From positions 1 through 64,000 of the forward strand of contig NZ_PIOB01000013.1 of assembly GCF_002909255.1 (NCBI RefSeq): 64,000 nt of DNA, in the 5' to 3' direction. Made by a program: the position numbers and the translations under genes. Positions 36,804 to 46,155 of this stretch are shown one piece after another. Origin of the DNA: Arenibacter hampyeongensis. Its GTDB lineage: Bacteria; Bacteroidota; Bacteroidia; Flavobacteriales; Flavobacteriaceae. How positions within the stretch are numbered: position 1 is the first letter of the stretch; each line of letters opens with the position of its first letter. A model generated the notes under the pieces. That model ran no database searches. It had not been told where the DNA came from and worked only from the letters and a program-made list of their open reading frames with translations.

Positions 36804-39059
36804 CTAAAAACGATAGGTGTAAACCGCCTTCATCGCTGCTCCCTGTTGTGTTGTAAAAAGTCTTCTATTCAATGTTGGGTCGTTAAGCCAATTGTGGTTA
36901 TACACAAAAAAAATGTCGGTACCAGGGGTAATTATCCATCTAAAACGGGTGTTGGTCCCCAGAACATCGCTTATATCATCAAATTGAATGTTAGACGAAA
37001 GTGAAATATCGGGCGTAAAATCAAGGCCAAGATCTATCTGGAATAAATTAGTACTAAATCCACTGTTTTCAGCAATTACTCGGGCATGCGTGTAACCACT
37101 ACTTAGATTAATACCAAGTGCTGGGCGAACAGTTAGACCCATCACCAGCCTTGTAATATTTCCGGTCCAAAATCCTCCGGCTTCATAACCAATTGATCCA
37201 GATACCTTACGAAAGGAGGCAGAAGATGCCTGCAATTCGTAACCCCAATTCACATATTTCCCTGGAGCTACAATAACTTTACTGTCCCCAAGTATATCAA
37301 ATTCTTCATTAAGAAATTCAAAGTTCCTCGAGACTTCAACACCTAAATTATCACCAGATTCAAAACGGATGGTTCCCAAGTTAAACCGAAGATTTTCGGT
37401 AAGAAGTTTATTTTCCAATGAAGTGAGATACTCATAGTAAATGCCCCATTCTATTTCTCTTATAAAGGAGCTCTTTTCAAATAGAGGGCCATAGTTAATT
37501 GCCGGTTGCAACCTTTTAAAACCGTTTCGTTGGTTAAACCCTATCGCTGGATCATATTCATCTCCAAATTCCCTGTACGAAACCCAAGCAGACCATGGTT
37601 GATTGGGGAAATTAAAACGAAACCCCCGGACTGATCTATCGGATATGGAGGTAGAATTATCAAAGGGTGAAGCAGGGTTATGCGCAACAAAAAAAGCTGA
37701 GAACTGTAGTGTATTATCTCCTAGAAATTCTGAAGTACTTATGTTTAGATCGGTACCCCATGTTTTTCTATCTTGAATTGGGTTACCAAATAATATATCG
37801 TCTTCGGTGCTTCTATGGGTATATATTAGGCCGATAGAACTCTCCTTCCAGAAATTTCTTGTATATCTGGCCACTGAAAAATTTTCTGGATTCAGCTCTC
37901 CTTCGCTTCCTGTACGTACGTGTAATAGTGCAATGTTGCTCTTACCTATATTTCCTATAAGACGACCTCCATACTTAATAGGGATAGGTATCCCGTTCAC
38001 CAGTCCTATTCTGCGACTAAAATAAGGGTCTACATTACTTGACGGTGCAAATTGCAAAATTGAGGACCCCTCTAGGAAAAAATCTCTTTTCTCTGGGAAA
38101 CGCAAAGGAAAACGAGTAAGATTTATTTGTCGATTGTCCACCTCGGTTTGGGCAAAATCAGTATTGTAGGTAATAGAAGCTTTCAATTGGGATGTAATAT
38201 TGTAATTAATATCAAACCCAAAGTCGGCAGAAGAAGTACTGCTGTACTCGTCCTTCTCGTCATCATATTCTTTACTGTACTGGGTAATGCCATAAGGGAC
38301 AATTTCTAAGCCTAATCCCTGCGAATGTCCAACAAGCCCCGTAAGAATACCGGCATTCTGCGGTCGTAACAATCCCTGATTTCGGCGATGACCTGTCCAT
38401 AATTGTTCTTCGTTTTTACGGCGTATGGTCCTTTGAAAATTAATTCCCCAAACATCGCTTTTAGGATCAAAGTTTATACTGCGAAAGGGGATTTTGATTT
38501 CGGCAGACCAACCAAAATCGCCTCTATAGGTCCATGCATTCCAAATACCATCCCAGTCTTTGTTCAACGTTTGACCTTGGCCTGAAGAAATGAGACCATC
38601 TCCCCGTAATCCCAAGGGATTTATTTCAAAAAAATAAGCACTTCGCTTGTCCATAAATGTATCAAAAATCCATCTAAAACGGTCATCTGTCTCTAGGGAT
38701 GCATCCCTTCTCTTTTGAAAAGTCTTTATATCTGACGGACTACTATCATAACAAACCACTGCGATATAGATATTTTGGCTATCGAAGGCAATACGTACCT
38801 CAGTTTGCTCTGTTGGTTCAGCCCCTTCTTTTGGTTCTTGCATTAAGAAATTGCCATTGCCCGGAATAGTAGTCCAAAATTCTTCATCCACAATCCCGTC
38901 CATACGGAGCTCTATGCCATTAAGTGAATACCCAATTATTTCTTTGACATCATTATTATTATCCATGTCCTGACCAAATCCTAGAACAGGTATAAGGCAT
39001 ATCGGTATCTGATAAATGGCCTTTATAAGTATTTTCGTAAAGTGATTCTGGAAATTCAT
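36804..39059 (-). CDS. DUF5916 family outer-membrane protein with N-terminal CBM9-like domain
   Basis: The 751-residue protein has a signal peptide (ending GFGQ, about residue 30), an N-terminal CBM9-like beta domain (about 45-230, with DGIVDEEFW and AEIKIPFRSINFDP), then the DUF5916 region that looks like an outer-membrane beta barrel (alternating hydrophobic strands, KRDFFLEGSSILQFAPSSN, terminal phenylalanine). These proteins are common in Bacteroidota, of unknown function, sometimes near proteases or carbohydrate genes. It is transcribed alone on the minus strand. Confidence 0.88.
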   Translation of the reverse strand: MNFQNHFTKILIKAIYQIPICLIPVLGFGQDMDNNNDVKEIIGYSLNGIELRMDGIVDEEFWTTIPGNGNFLMQEPKEGAEPTEQTEVRIAFDSQNIYIAVVCYDSSPSDIKTFQKRRDASLETDDRFRWIFDTFMDKRSAYFFEINPLGLRGDGLISSGQGQTLNKDWDGIWNAWTYRGDFGWSAEIKIPFRSINFDPKSDVWGINFQRTIRRKNEEQLWTGHRRNQGLLRPQNAGILTGLVGHSQGLGLEIVPYGITQYSKEYDDEKDEYSSTSSADFGFDINYNITSQLKASITYNTDFAQTEVDNRQINLTRFPLRFPEKRDFFLEGSSILQFAPSSNVDPYFSRRIGLVNGIPIPIKYGGRLIGNIGKSNIALLHVRTGSEGELNPENFSVARYTRNFWKESSIGLIYTHRSTEDDILFGNPIQDRKTWGTDLNISTSEFLGDNTLQFSAFFVAHNPASPFDNSTSISDRSVRGFRFNFPNQPWSAWVSYREFGDEYDPAIGFNQRNGFKRLQPAINYGPLFEKSSFIREIEWGIYYEYLTSLENKLLTENLRFNLGTIRFESGDNLGVEVSRNFEFLNEEFDILGDSKVIVAPGKYVNWGYELQASSASFRKVSGSIGYEAGGFWTGNITRLVMGLTVRPALGINLSSGYTHARVIAENSGFSTNLFQIDLGLDFTPDISLSSNIQFDDISDVLGTNTRFRWIITPGTDIFFVYNHNWLNDPTLNRRLFTTQQGAAMKAVYTYRF

Positions 39060-39382
39060 GTGTTTTGCATCACATTTATTTTATCTATAATGACCGTCCT
39101 TATTTTCATTATGAATCCATTTTCCTTTATGTCCGAAAGAATCATAATGATTGTGCCTTTGTGGGTATATCTCCTAAATGTACATAGTGCCTTAGTTTGA
39201 TCATTCCCAACTTGTGTGACTATTGCATAAGTTAGTAAAAAATTCGGTCACGGCGATTATCAGGGGGAGGAGGTCACTTTAATGAAGATTCTAGAAAAAA
39301 ACAGTTCTAATCAATAGAAGATTAAAATCATCGATGATAAACCACTTACCAGATATTGTATTTAAACTTGTAAAGCAAAAGG
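39060..39382. other. Intergenic region upstream of the DUF5916 gene
   Basis: About 320 bases that should contain the minus-strand promoter of the DUF5916 gene. No gene, hairpin or convincing promoter element was recognised. Confidence 0.35.
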
Positions 39383-39760
39383 TTACATTACCTTTTTGGC
39401 TAAATATTTTTGGACTTCGTATACGTCTATGCTTTTATTGAATTTCTTACTTACACTAGGTGTGTCCTCACTGGAAATCCAAATCTTTAGCTCTGCGTCC
39501 AGATCAAAGGTTCCGGATGTTTCCAGGGAGAAGCGGGAGATGTTTTTATATGGCAAAGATTTGTACTCAATTTTGCTTCCAGTCAGGCCCTGAATATCCA
39601 CTAAAATTAACCTTTTATTGGTGAACATAAATACATCCCTGAACAAGGTAAATCCGAGTTCGATTTGTTCATCGTCTATAAGTAATCTAGCATACTTTTG
39701 ATTAAGTTTTTCTGATGATACCTCACTCGCGTTTCCTAATATTTTATTTAATAGACCCAT
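39383..39760 (-). CDS. PH domain-containing protein (bPH type)
   Basis: The 125-residue protein matches small bacterial pleckstrin-homology proteins: an amphipathic N-terminal helix, then beta strands with DVFMFTNKRLILVDIQGLTGSK and YKSLPYKNISRFSLETSG, and a C-terminal helix (KSIDVYEVQKYLAKKVM). TNKRLI plus PYKNISRFS is a strong signature of this family. Function unknown. It lies 56 bases downstream of the metallopeptidase gene on the same strand. Confidence 0.85.
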   Translation of the reverse strand: MGLLNKILGNASEVSSEKLNQKYARLLIDDEQIELGFTLFRDVFMFTNKRLILVDIQGLTGSKIEYKSLPYKNISRFSLETSGTFDLDAELKIWISSEDTPSVSKKFNKSIDVYEVQKYLAKKVM

Positions 39761-39816
39761 ATACTATTCTCCAAATCCAGATTTATTGAGTTATCTAGTG
39801 AATTACACTTCAATAA

Positions 39817-40716
39817 TTAAAGAGATTTTGCATTAAAAGTATCTCCTTGTGAAATATCCCCTGTTTCAAACCCCTTTTTAAACCATCTAATTCGCTGTTC
39901 CGATGTACCGTGGGTAAATGAGTCAGGTACTACCTTTCCGGTTGATTGACGCTGTAACCTATCATCGCCGATTGCATTGGCGGCATTAAGGGCCTCCTCT
40001 AGATCACCTTCCTCCATCATTTGTGTCATTCGTTGAGACCGGTTTGCCCAAACACCAGCTAAAAAATCTGCTTGTAATTCTAATCGGACGGAAACCTTAT
40101 TGAATTCGGTCTCGCTTAATTGCCCCCTCAGACGATTAACCTTGTCCATTGTGCCCATTAGTTTTTGAACATGGTGACCAACCTCATGGGCTATGACATA
40201 GGCTTGTGCAAAGTCACCTGGAGCATTCATTTGACGTTCCATATCCTGAAAAAAACTTAGGTCTAGATATAGTTTTTGATCACCAGGGCAATAGAAAGGA
40301 CCAGTAGCACTTGACGCAGAACCGCAAGCAGATGTAACGTAACCAGAAAAAAGCACTAATGTTGGTTCTTGGTAATTATCTAAAATATTATTCCACACAT
40401 CTTCAGTGCTGGCCAAAATAGTGGCACTGAATTCCGCCTGCAGATTTTCCTCTTCAGTGCCTTGATAGGATTGTGTAGTTGCCGGCTGACTATTGCCACC
40501 TAGAAAGATATTACCTAGGAAACTTATTGGATTATTACCGGTAATAAAAGAAAATACAATTAATACACCAACTATAATTAAACCGGTTTTTGAAAATAGA
40601 AGTTTAATTAATGGCCCTAGTAACATAGGATTAAAGCCACCTATTCCTCTGCTTGAACCTGATGCACCTCTTTTATCTTCTACGTTTGAACTTTGACGCC
40701 TACCTTTCCATTTCAT
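39817..40716 (-). CDS. Neutral zinc metallopeptidase, YpfJ family
   Basis: The 299-residue protein has a single membrane segment (about residues 44-58) and the zinc motif HEVGHH at 177-182. FYCPGDQKLYLDLSFF and the C-terminal GTSEQRIRWFKKGFETGD are hallmarks of the YpfJ/KPN_02809 family. The catalytic domain would face the periplasm. Role and substrate are unknown for the family. Chromosomal sequence upstream of it leads directly to the left end of the genomic island, so before integration it would have been the next gene downstream of mnmE. Confidence 0.92.
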   Translation of the reverse strand: MKWKGRRQSSNVEDKRGASGSSRGIGGFNPMLLGPLIKLLFSKTGLIIVGVLIVFSFITGNNPISFLGNIFLGGNSQPATTQSYQGTEEENLQAEFSATILASTEDVWNNILDNYQEPTLVLFSGYVTSACGSASSATGPFYCPGDQKLYLDLSFFQDMERQMNAPGDFAQAYVIAHEVGHHVQKLMGTMDKVNRLRGQLSETEFNKVSVRLELQADFLAGVWANRSQRMTQMMEEGDLEEALNAANAIGDDRLQRQSTGKVVPDSFTHGTSEQRIRWFKKGFETGDISQGDTFNAKSL

Positions 40717-41077
40717 ACTAAAATTATTACAATAAATTTTTTAACTGGCTACCTCCTCGATATTATATGGTTTTTAAAATCAAATCGTTCGAAAATCGCA
40801 ACGAAATAAAGTTACAAAATAAGTGAATTGATGGTTGCTCAAATGATAATATATCTAACCCATTAATATAAAAAGGTTTAGTGTCATATATAAGGTACAT
40901 CGGAGGATTAAGTGAACGTTCGAAAATTTCCCTGTGCTAAATAAATGGATTATGATGGTTAGAGGTATAAGAAATCGCATAAAAAGACTAAATAACACAA
41001 AGTATAGAAAAAAATGAATTTATAAAACCCAGTATTTACTGGGTTTTATTGTGTTTTGATTTGTGTTATTTTGTATT
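40717..41077. other. Chromosomal gap to the left island boundary
   Basis: About 360 bases between the metallopeptidase gene and the left attachment core. It holds the terminator at 41024. No gene was found. Confidence 0.45.
41024..41047 (-). terminator. Terminator probably belonging originally to mnmE
   Basis: AAAACCCAGT (41024-41033) pairs with ACTGGGTTTT (41038-41047) around an ATTT loop. It is bracketed by a second inverted repeat, AATAACACAAA at 40991-41001 and TTTGTGTTATT at 41060-41070. Read from the minus strand it lies about 35 bases beyond the FCIGK-stop remnant at 41079-41096, where the native mnmE terminator would be before the island separated the two. Confidence 0.65.
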
Positions 41078-41102
41078 GTTACTTTCCGATACAGAAAGTA
41101 AC
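41078..41102 (-). other. Left attachment core (att) of the island
   Basis: A 9-bp perfect inverted repeat (GTTACTTTC and GAAAGTAAC) flanks a 7-base centre CGATACA, the usual geometry of a tyrosine recombinase core site. On the minus strand bases 41096-41079 read TTCTGTATCGGAAAGTAA, i.e. FCIGK and stop, matching the end of MnmE. Confidence 0.85.
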
Positions 41103-41167
41103 AAACCCATATTTTACAAGGGTTCCCAAGCTTCGAGGTACACATGAGGTACAAAACTACATTTTTC

Positions 41168-41181
41168 GATATCAACTAAAA
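41168..41181 (+). other. Candidate integrase arm-type site, left end
   Basis: GATATCAACTAAAA differs by one base from GATATCAAATAAAA at 58002-58015 next to the right core. It sits 66 bases inside the left core. Confidence 0.4.
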
Positions 41182-41301
41182 GTCATACTCGCCTTATTTT
41201 CAAGGTCCTATGGAAATCAGAAGATTAAGTGATAAATATATAGAATAATGCCATATGAGCCGATTAAATGTCGTAATCGGCTCATGCAATACAATTGGCA
41301 A

Positions 41302-41664
41302 CTATTGAAGTATTATATCACTATCAATATTTAATTTTTGATGTAAAGCTTTTGCAACGTTCAAAGTAATCTCTCTTTTGCCGTTTAAGTAGTCACTTAT
41401 TCTGGAGGCGCTTGTATCTAAGAGAGTTGCTAAATCCTTTCTTTTAAGTCCCATTTCAAACATACGTAGTTCAATCATTTCCTGTAAGGTAGGCAAGCCG
41501 ATGGGGAAATGGATTTCTTCGTATTGTTCGATAATATCAGTAATCTCCAGAAACTCTTTTGCCAAAGGGTTATCTACTGACATATTATCATCCACAACAT
41601 CTATCAACTCTTCTAAGCGAAGATTTGCTTTTACATATGCTTCGTGTGTAATTAATTTTCCCAT
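41302..41664 (-). CDS. higA: HigA-type antitoxin, HTH XRE family
   Basis: The 120-residue protein has a C-terminal helix-turn-helix (MGLKRKDLATLLDTSASRISDYLNGKREITLNVAKALHQKL, residues about 72-112) and an acidic N-terminal half. It lies 4 bases downstream of the HigB-like toxin gene, the toxin-first order typical of higBA. Antitoxins of this kind neutralise the toxin and repress the operon. It is the outermost gene at the left end of the island. Confidence 0.87.
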   Translation of the reverse strand: MGKLITHEAYVKANLRLEELIDVVDDNMSVDNPLAKEFLEITDIIEQYEEIHFPIGLPTLQEMIELRMFEMGLKRKDLATLLDTSASRISDYLNGKREITLNVAKALHQKLNIDSDIILQ

Positions 41665-41668
41665 TTCT

Positions 41669-41965
41669 TTATAACTTATCTATATTCTTTATTTTGTCGT
41701 AATCCCGGTGATTGCCAACCCATCGTATCAGTACTTTCTTGAACTTAAATCGTACTATGGCAACAACTCGGTAATGGTTTCCCTTGACGTTAAAAACGAA
41801 CCTCCCGTTTCCCACACTATCAGCTGAATTGAACGTGTTCTTTAAATCGGCAAAACTATCCCATTCAGCCTTGTTTGTCTTTTTATACCAATCTTGCAGA
41901 GCTACTTTAGCATTGGTTTCTTTCGAAAAATACTCTATTAGTTTTTTAAATGAAATAACGTGCAC
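41669..41965 (-). CDS. higB: HigB-type mRNA interferase toxin
   Basis: The 98-residue protein matches HigB toxins (RelE superfamily): WYKKTNKAEWDSFADLKNTFNSADSV, then VFNVKGNHYRVVAIVRFKFKKVLIRWVGNHRDYDKI. The conserved histidine-rich end (NHRDYDKI) is characteristic. Ribosome-dependent mRNA cleavage is the family activity. It precedes its antitoxin in a two-gene operon and may stabilise the island. Confidence 0.9.
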   Translation of the reverse strand: MHVISFKKLIEYFSKETNAKVALQDWYKKTNKAEWDSFADLKNTFNSADSVGNGRFVFNVKGNHYRVVAIVRFKFKKVLIRWVGNHRDYDKIKNIDKL

Positions 41966-42053
41966 TTGATATAATGTTCAATTTAAACGTAAAGATACTA
42001 TGTAAATTACATTTATGGATATTTATTTCCAATTAATGTTATCTTCTTAACTC

Positions 42054-42311
42054 CCCAAATCCTTTACCCAAGAACTTTGTGCTTGGATCCTGTCCGATTT
42101 TTGTAGTATTCGGGCAGATAAGCGTATAGCAAAAATCGGATAGGGCCTTACCTACTTTGGATTTGGCTCTTTCTCTTTTTCCGTCCATATAAGAAATCCC
42201 TTGTAAACTTCTGGGTGTTCCTTGAAAAATCATTCAACTCTGTTGAAACAGCTGCTTTTCCCTCCTGGAAGGCTACTTCTTTTTCTTCCTCGAATTGTCG
42301 CACTTGATAGC
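42054..42311 (-). repeat. Imperfect direct repeat, copy 1 (mob 3' end relic)
   Basis: About 258 bases match 51742-51999 in the same orientation. The match covers the 3' end of the coiled-coil mobilization gene and the non-coding sequence downstream. Both copies contain the same inverted repeat TCCGATTTTTG/CAAAAATCGGA with a 26-base spacer (42093-42103 and 42130-42140 here). Confidence 0.85.
42152..42311 (-). pseudogene. Frameshifted 3' fragment of the mobilization accessory gene
   Basis: On the minus strand this encodes the last 50 or so residues of a protein like the one at 51839: YQVRQFEEEKEVAFQEGK and AVSTEL in one frame, then FFKEHPEVYKGFLIWTEKEK and stop in the next. One frameshift separates the two, and everything upstream of GYQV is missing. 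It is the remains of a second copy of the mob operon end. Confidence 0.8.
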
Positions 42312-42440
42312 GTATGCAAACCAAAGTTGATAACTTGTAACGTTAAGGTTTAATAATATATTAAACTTCTTTAAGAGACCTCTATAGTTGATAGTTTAGG
42401 GTAGGGGGAGAGATATAGAGTTCTATCGTTTGATTGAATT

Positions 42441-42746
42441 TTATAAATGTCTGATAAAATCCATTCTTTCGCCTAAAACGCGGATTATGAAAATTCCATT
42501 ATTAATCCTGTTATAAAAGATTACATGCGATTTATACCGGTATCGAAGTAGCAAGGTTTCATTCCCATGCAGGTAGAACCTTCCCATTTCTGGCCTGTCG
42601 GTCAATTCTTGAAAACAGGTAATAAGACCATTCTTATAAACACGAGCTTGGTTAACTCCAAAATTTTCAATGGTATATTCTGCAATTTTTTCAAGGTCGG
42701 ATTCTGCACTTTTACTAAGAAGGTATTTAGCCATTCTTTTTGGCAT
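42441..42746 (-). CDS. parE: RelE/ParE-family toxin
   Basis: The 101-residue protein has the ParE pattern: YLLSKSAESDLEKIAEYTIENFGVNQA at the start, RPEMGRFYLHGNETLLLRYRYKSHVIFYN in the middle, and VLGERMDFIRHL at the end. ParE toxins poison DNA gyrase; RelE relatives cleave mRNA. The start overlaps the 3' end of the antitoxin gene by 20 bases. The neighbour's ParD-type antitoxin supports ParE over RelE. Confidence 0.88.
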   Translation of the reverse strand: MPKRMAKYLLSKSAESDLEKIAEYTIENFGVNQARVYKNGLITCFQELTDRPEMGRFYLHGNETLLLRYRYKSHVIFYNRINNGIFIIRVLGERMDFIRHL

Positions 42747-42981
42747 ATTTCAATTCGGCATCCTTCCAGATATCATCGACACTTTTATCGCTTACACCAC
42801 TTGCTAAGCCCTCATCAAGCGCCATTTCAAGTGCTATTAGGTCTTGTTGAGTGGACTGATGGGTTCTGACCAAATGTCTTATATATTCACTATCGTTGGT
42901 GAAGTCGCCTTTTTCAATCTGCTTCTTAATCCATTCATCCTGTTGCTCTGTAAAAGTTATTGATTTTCTAATTACCCCCAT
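42727..42981 (-). CDS. parD: ParD-type ribbon-helix-helix antitoxin
   Basis: The 84-residue protein fits ParD: a ribbon-helix-helix N-terminus (RKSITFTEQQDEWIKKQIEKGDFTNDSEYIRHLVR) followed by a helical tail that binds the toxin. It precedes the ParE-like gene with a 20-base overlap, so translation is coupled. It would also bind the promoter of the pair, in the 200 bases to its right (42982-43179). Confidence 0.88.
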   Translation of the reverse strand: MGVIRKSITFTEQQDEWIKKQIEKGDFTNDSEYIRHLVRTHQSTQQDLIALEMALDEGLASGVSDKSVDDIWKDAELKYAKKNG

Positions 42982-43179
42982 ATTGCACCAATATTATTAT
43001 AATTGATGCAAATTAATAATTATTAGGACATCTTGCAATTATTTTATTTATAATTTTATTTGGATTTTTACTGTTGGAAATGCCCTGTCGGTTCTTCCTA
43101 GAAATAGTGTGCCTTGACGTATGGGTAAAAGGTTAGATTTATAATCCATCTCAAAATATACAATTTGTCCAAATTGGCT

Positions 43180-46155
43180 TTAGTAAAGTTTTTCTTCTAA
43201 CGCATCCCTCCATTGAATAAAACCCTTACTATCATTAGAATAATCGTGGATAATTCGGCTAAAGTTTACGGGTTGAGATTCCAAATAAAACTGCCTGCCC
43301 TGATTTCTAATTGTATTCAAAGCCGAATCGACAGAAGCTAGATGTTCCTTAAAGGATGGGTTATTTTTGTTGAAATGCCAAATGTAAGTCGCTTCTTCAG
43401 TATCCAAAGTTTCCAAAATCACATGGAATTGGTGATTGCCCAACAACAAGAAAACAAAGGAAAATGGTTGAAGCACAAATCGAAGCTTTAAAATCGCGTG
43501 TGCATGATTGTCGGCCAGAAAGCGAAGCTGGCGAAAATGTTTTACACTTCTCTTTGAAAGGACTTCCTCCAACAATTCTTTTTCCGATGGATAAAGTGCT
43601 TGTAGTCTTTCTTTATCCTGTACAATATCGGATTCATCCTCAGAGTTTGATTTTTTACTAAAAAAACTTTTCTCTAAGAGCCTGAATCTTACACTTTCCA
43701 AGACTTCACGGTTTATCCTTTCCAAGTCTCTGGAAGTTGCCAATTGTGCAACTAAAACATTGTTTTCAAATTCAGCGGAAACTGTTATTTCTACGGTTTT
43801 GGAATCCATTACTTTAACAAAATACGGCTTAAGCACCTCAAACTCCGGACGTATATAATCATTCTCAATCTCAAATTCTAATTCTTTTTGTAGCTTGGAA
43901 CTTTTGTGGGTAAATGCAATTGTACCGAAACGGAAATAGAGCTGCTCGATAGGTACTTTTATAGTTGCCGTCATTGAACTACTTGCTTGTGTCTTGGGAA
44001 TGGCGTCGGGGGTATCGTCAAATAAGGTAGCCTGTCTGTCCAGATTTCGGTAATAGGTGTTTCTTTTGAGAAAAAGGCGATTAAGATATTCAATCTTATG
44101 ATCCCTGTAATCATAAATCAATGGGGCGATTTCGGAACGTTGTACCCTTCCAATATATTGGATCAGTTTTCCTTTAAAAGAAAAGGGATATACCAAAAAA
44201 AGACAGCTCGCATTTTGCAGATCGGTGCCTTCTCCAAAGTACTGTCCTGTGGTAATTAAAATTTGATAATTTCCTTTGTTAAGGATTTTCCATTTTAAAT
44301 TTCTTTCACTTTCGGAATCTTCTCCGCTTAATGCAATAACCTCGAATTTTTGTTTTAAAAACTGATATAGCGTGGTAATATGTTCTTTTCGTTCTGTGAT
44401 TACGACCACATGTTTGCCTGCATTCACTTCTGAAGTAATATCGTCAACTATTCTTTTGTTTCGATCGGAATCATGTACCAGAACTTTTGACAAGGTTTCG
44501 AACGTATCCGTTTTTGAATTAAAGGGAACTTCCAAGTTTGTATTCCTTACGATAATCCGTGCCTTCTTAAAGGTTTCTATGTCCTGCGGCTTGATGTCTG
44601 TTATAAGTTCGCCCAAATAGGCAAAAATCAGTTTACCGTCGCTATTTTTTCTGAAAGGGGTGGCAGTTAGACCATACTGGAAATAGGGGTGAAGTTTGGA
44701 AATAGTGGAAGCATAGGATTGGGCAGGAATGTGATGACATTCATCGATGATTATGGTTTTAAATTTCTCAAGTATTTCAGGAGTGTCTATTTTTTTGGAC
44801 AAACTTTGGATCATTGCTATTGTAATTTGCTTTCCTATTTTTGCTTTTCCCTGTCCTATTTTCCCAATTGCACTTTTGGGTATTTTCAAGAAAGCTTCTA
44901 TACGTTCTATCCATTGGTCTAAAAGCTGCTTTCTGTGTACGACTATTAATGCTGGTTGGCATTTATCAGCAATTATTTTTAGTCCAATTATTGTTTTTCC
45001 AGATCCGGGAGGTGCGGTAATTACGCCAAAATCTTTTTTGGAAACAGCAGAAAGAACGGTTTTCTGATGCTCCAGCAGTTCTGTGCCGAAAGTAAAATGT
45101 GTGTCATTGGATTTTTTTCTTTTATCCTCAAATTCGAAATCAATTTTTTGTTTGTTACAAAACCGCAGTAATTGTCCAACAGCCCCTCTCGGAAGAAGAA
45201 CTTCATTTTTCGATTCGGAAACAAGATTGAAATATCTATCGGTACTCCACGTTGTTCTTCCTATCTTTTTCTTTATGAAATAGTCGGGATTGGCCACGTT
45301 GAATGTATCCTTTATAAAATTAACCAATGGCGTGGTCAACCCGGTCTTATTGATTCGGATTTCGTTATCCAAACGGATGACAAGTGTATCGCCGGAAAAA
45401 GAGTTTTCCAATTCGTCCGCATCGTTTTTAACGATTGAACGATACAATTCATCAAGTTCGGCGGTTTTTATCTTTTTAATTTTCTTTAATAAACTCCATT
45501 GATTCTCATAAGGAACAAGCGTGTTGGGGTCGATAAAACAACTATTGCCTTCCTCTACGTTCGGTTTATACAATGGCAGGGCTATAAGGTTGCCCAAACC
45601 CTTTCCCGTAAGAAAATCCTGATTGGGGAACAACCTATCAAAACTTGAAGTCTTATCGAATATGGAAAAGGTTCCACTTTCTTCGAGCAACTGTTTAAAA
45701 ACTAATCTACTTTTTTTAGCGGGATAGGGTGTTTCAAAAAATATCCAAACATGTCCGCCGTTTCCAGAACGGGAACGCTCTAAATATGCCGGTATATTGT
45801 TGGACTCACAAACTGAGATAAAATTTTTGCATTCCTGTTGCCAGTTTTCCTTATCAAAATCCGCGGCTATAAACCAGGAGGTATTGTCTTTTAGCAAAGG
45901 GTAAACTCCAATCAAATGTTCGCCTTCTAAATGTTTAAAAACTTGATTGTCGTTTAAAGGCAAAAAAGATTTTTCGGTAAAATCTTTAAATGTTCCCCCA
46001 TTGGTTTTATGTAGCCTATATCGGTAGGGGTCGTAAAAGTAGGCGGGCATATAGCCACTTTTGTTTCCTTTCTCCCATCGAATGGCAAAAACATCATCCC
46101 TTCCTCTGAATAGGGACTTAAACAATTGAATATGTTCTTTATTTTCCGATTCCAA
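43180..46155 (-). CDS. AEP primase-SF2 helicase fusion (TOTE-type conflict protein)
   Basis: The 991-residue protein joins an archaeo-eukaryotic primase-like domain (about residues 20-200) to a superfamily 2 helicase. The primase part shows the DxD pair (Asp99, Asp101 in AADFDK) and SGNGGHVW with His135. The helicase has Walker A APPGSGKT (381-388), DECHH (471-475), TATPF, and the late FGEGTD and QYIGRVQR motifs. A C-terminal region of about 280 residues follows. Similar single proteins are annotated with the TOTE conflict-system primase domain. Here it is a lone gene with no neighbour on its strand, divergent from AbiE by about 500 bases. A DNA-repair role is the alternative. Confidence 0.8.
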   Translation of the reverse strand: MESENKEHIQLFKSLFRGRDDVFAIRWEKGNKSGYMPAYFYDPYRYRLHKTNGGTFKDFTEKSFLPLNDNQVFKHLEGEHLIGVYPLLKDNTSWFIAADFDKENWQQECKNFISVCESNNIPAYLERSRSGNGGHVWIFFETPYPAKKSRLVFKQLLEESGTFSIFDKTSSFDRLFPNQDFLTGKGLGNLIALPLYKPNVEEGNSCFIDPNTLVPYENQWSLLKKIKKIKTAELDELYRSIVKNDADELENSFSGDTLVIRLDNEIRINKTGLTTPLVNFIKDTFNVANPDYFIKKKIGRTTWSTDRYFNLVSESKNEVLLPRGAVGQLLRFCNKQKIDFEFEDKRKKSNDTHFTFGTELLEHQKTVLSAVSKKDFGVITAPPGSGKTIIGLKIIADKCQPALIVVHRKQLLDQWIERIEAFLKIPKSAIGKIGQGKAKIGKQITIAMIQSLSKKIDTPEILEKFKTIIIDECHHIPAQSYASTISKLHPYFQYGLTATPFRKNSDGKLIFAYLGELITDIKPQDIETFKKARIIVRNTNLEVPFNSKTDTFETLSKVLVHDSDRNKRIVDDITSEVNAGKHVVVITERKEHITTLYQFLKQKFEVIALSGEDSESERNLKWKILNKGNYQILITTGQYFGEGTDLQNASCLFLVYPFSFKGKLIQYIGRVQRSEIAPLIYDYRDHKIEYLNRLFLKRNTYYRNLDRQATLFDDTPDAIPKTQASSSMTATIKVPIEQLYFRFGTIAFTHKSSKLQKELEFEIENDYIRPEFEVLKPYFVKVMDSKTVEITVSAEFENNVLVAQLATSRDLERINREVLESVRFRLLEKSFFSKKSNSEDESDIVQDKERLQALYPSEKELLEEVLSKRSVKHFRQLRFLADNHAHAILKLRFVLQPFSFVFLLLGNHQFHVILETLDTEEATYIWHFNKNNPSFKEHLASVDSALNTIRNQGRQFYLESQPVNFSRIIHDYSNDSKGFIQWRDALEEKLY

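Noticed and set aside
42039-42233. 64-codon minus-strand frame
   Set aside because: It is a shadow of the frameshifted mob gene relic; the true homologous frames are different.
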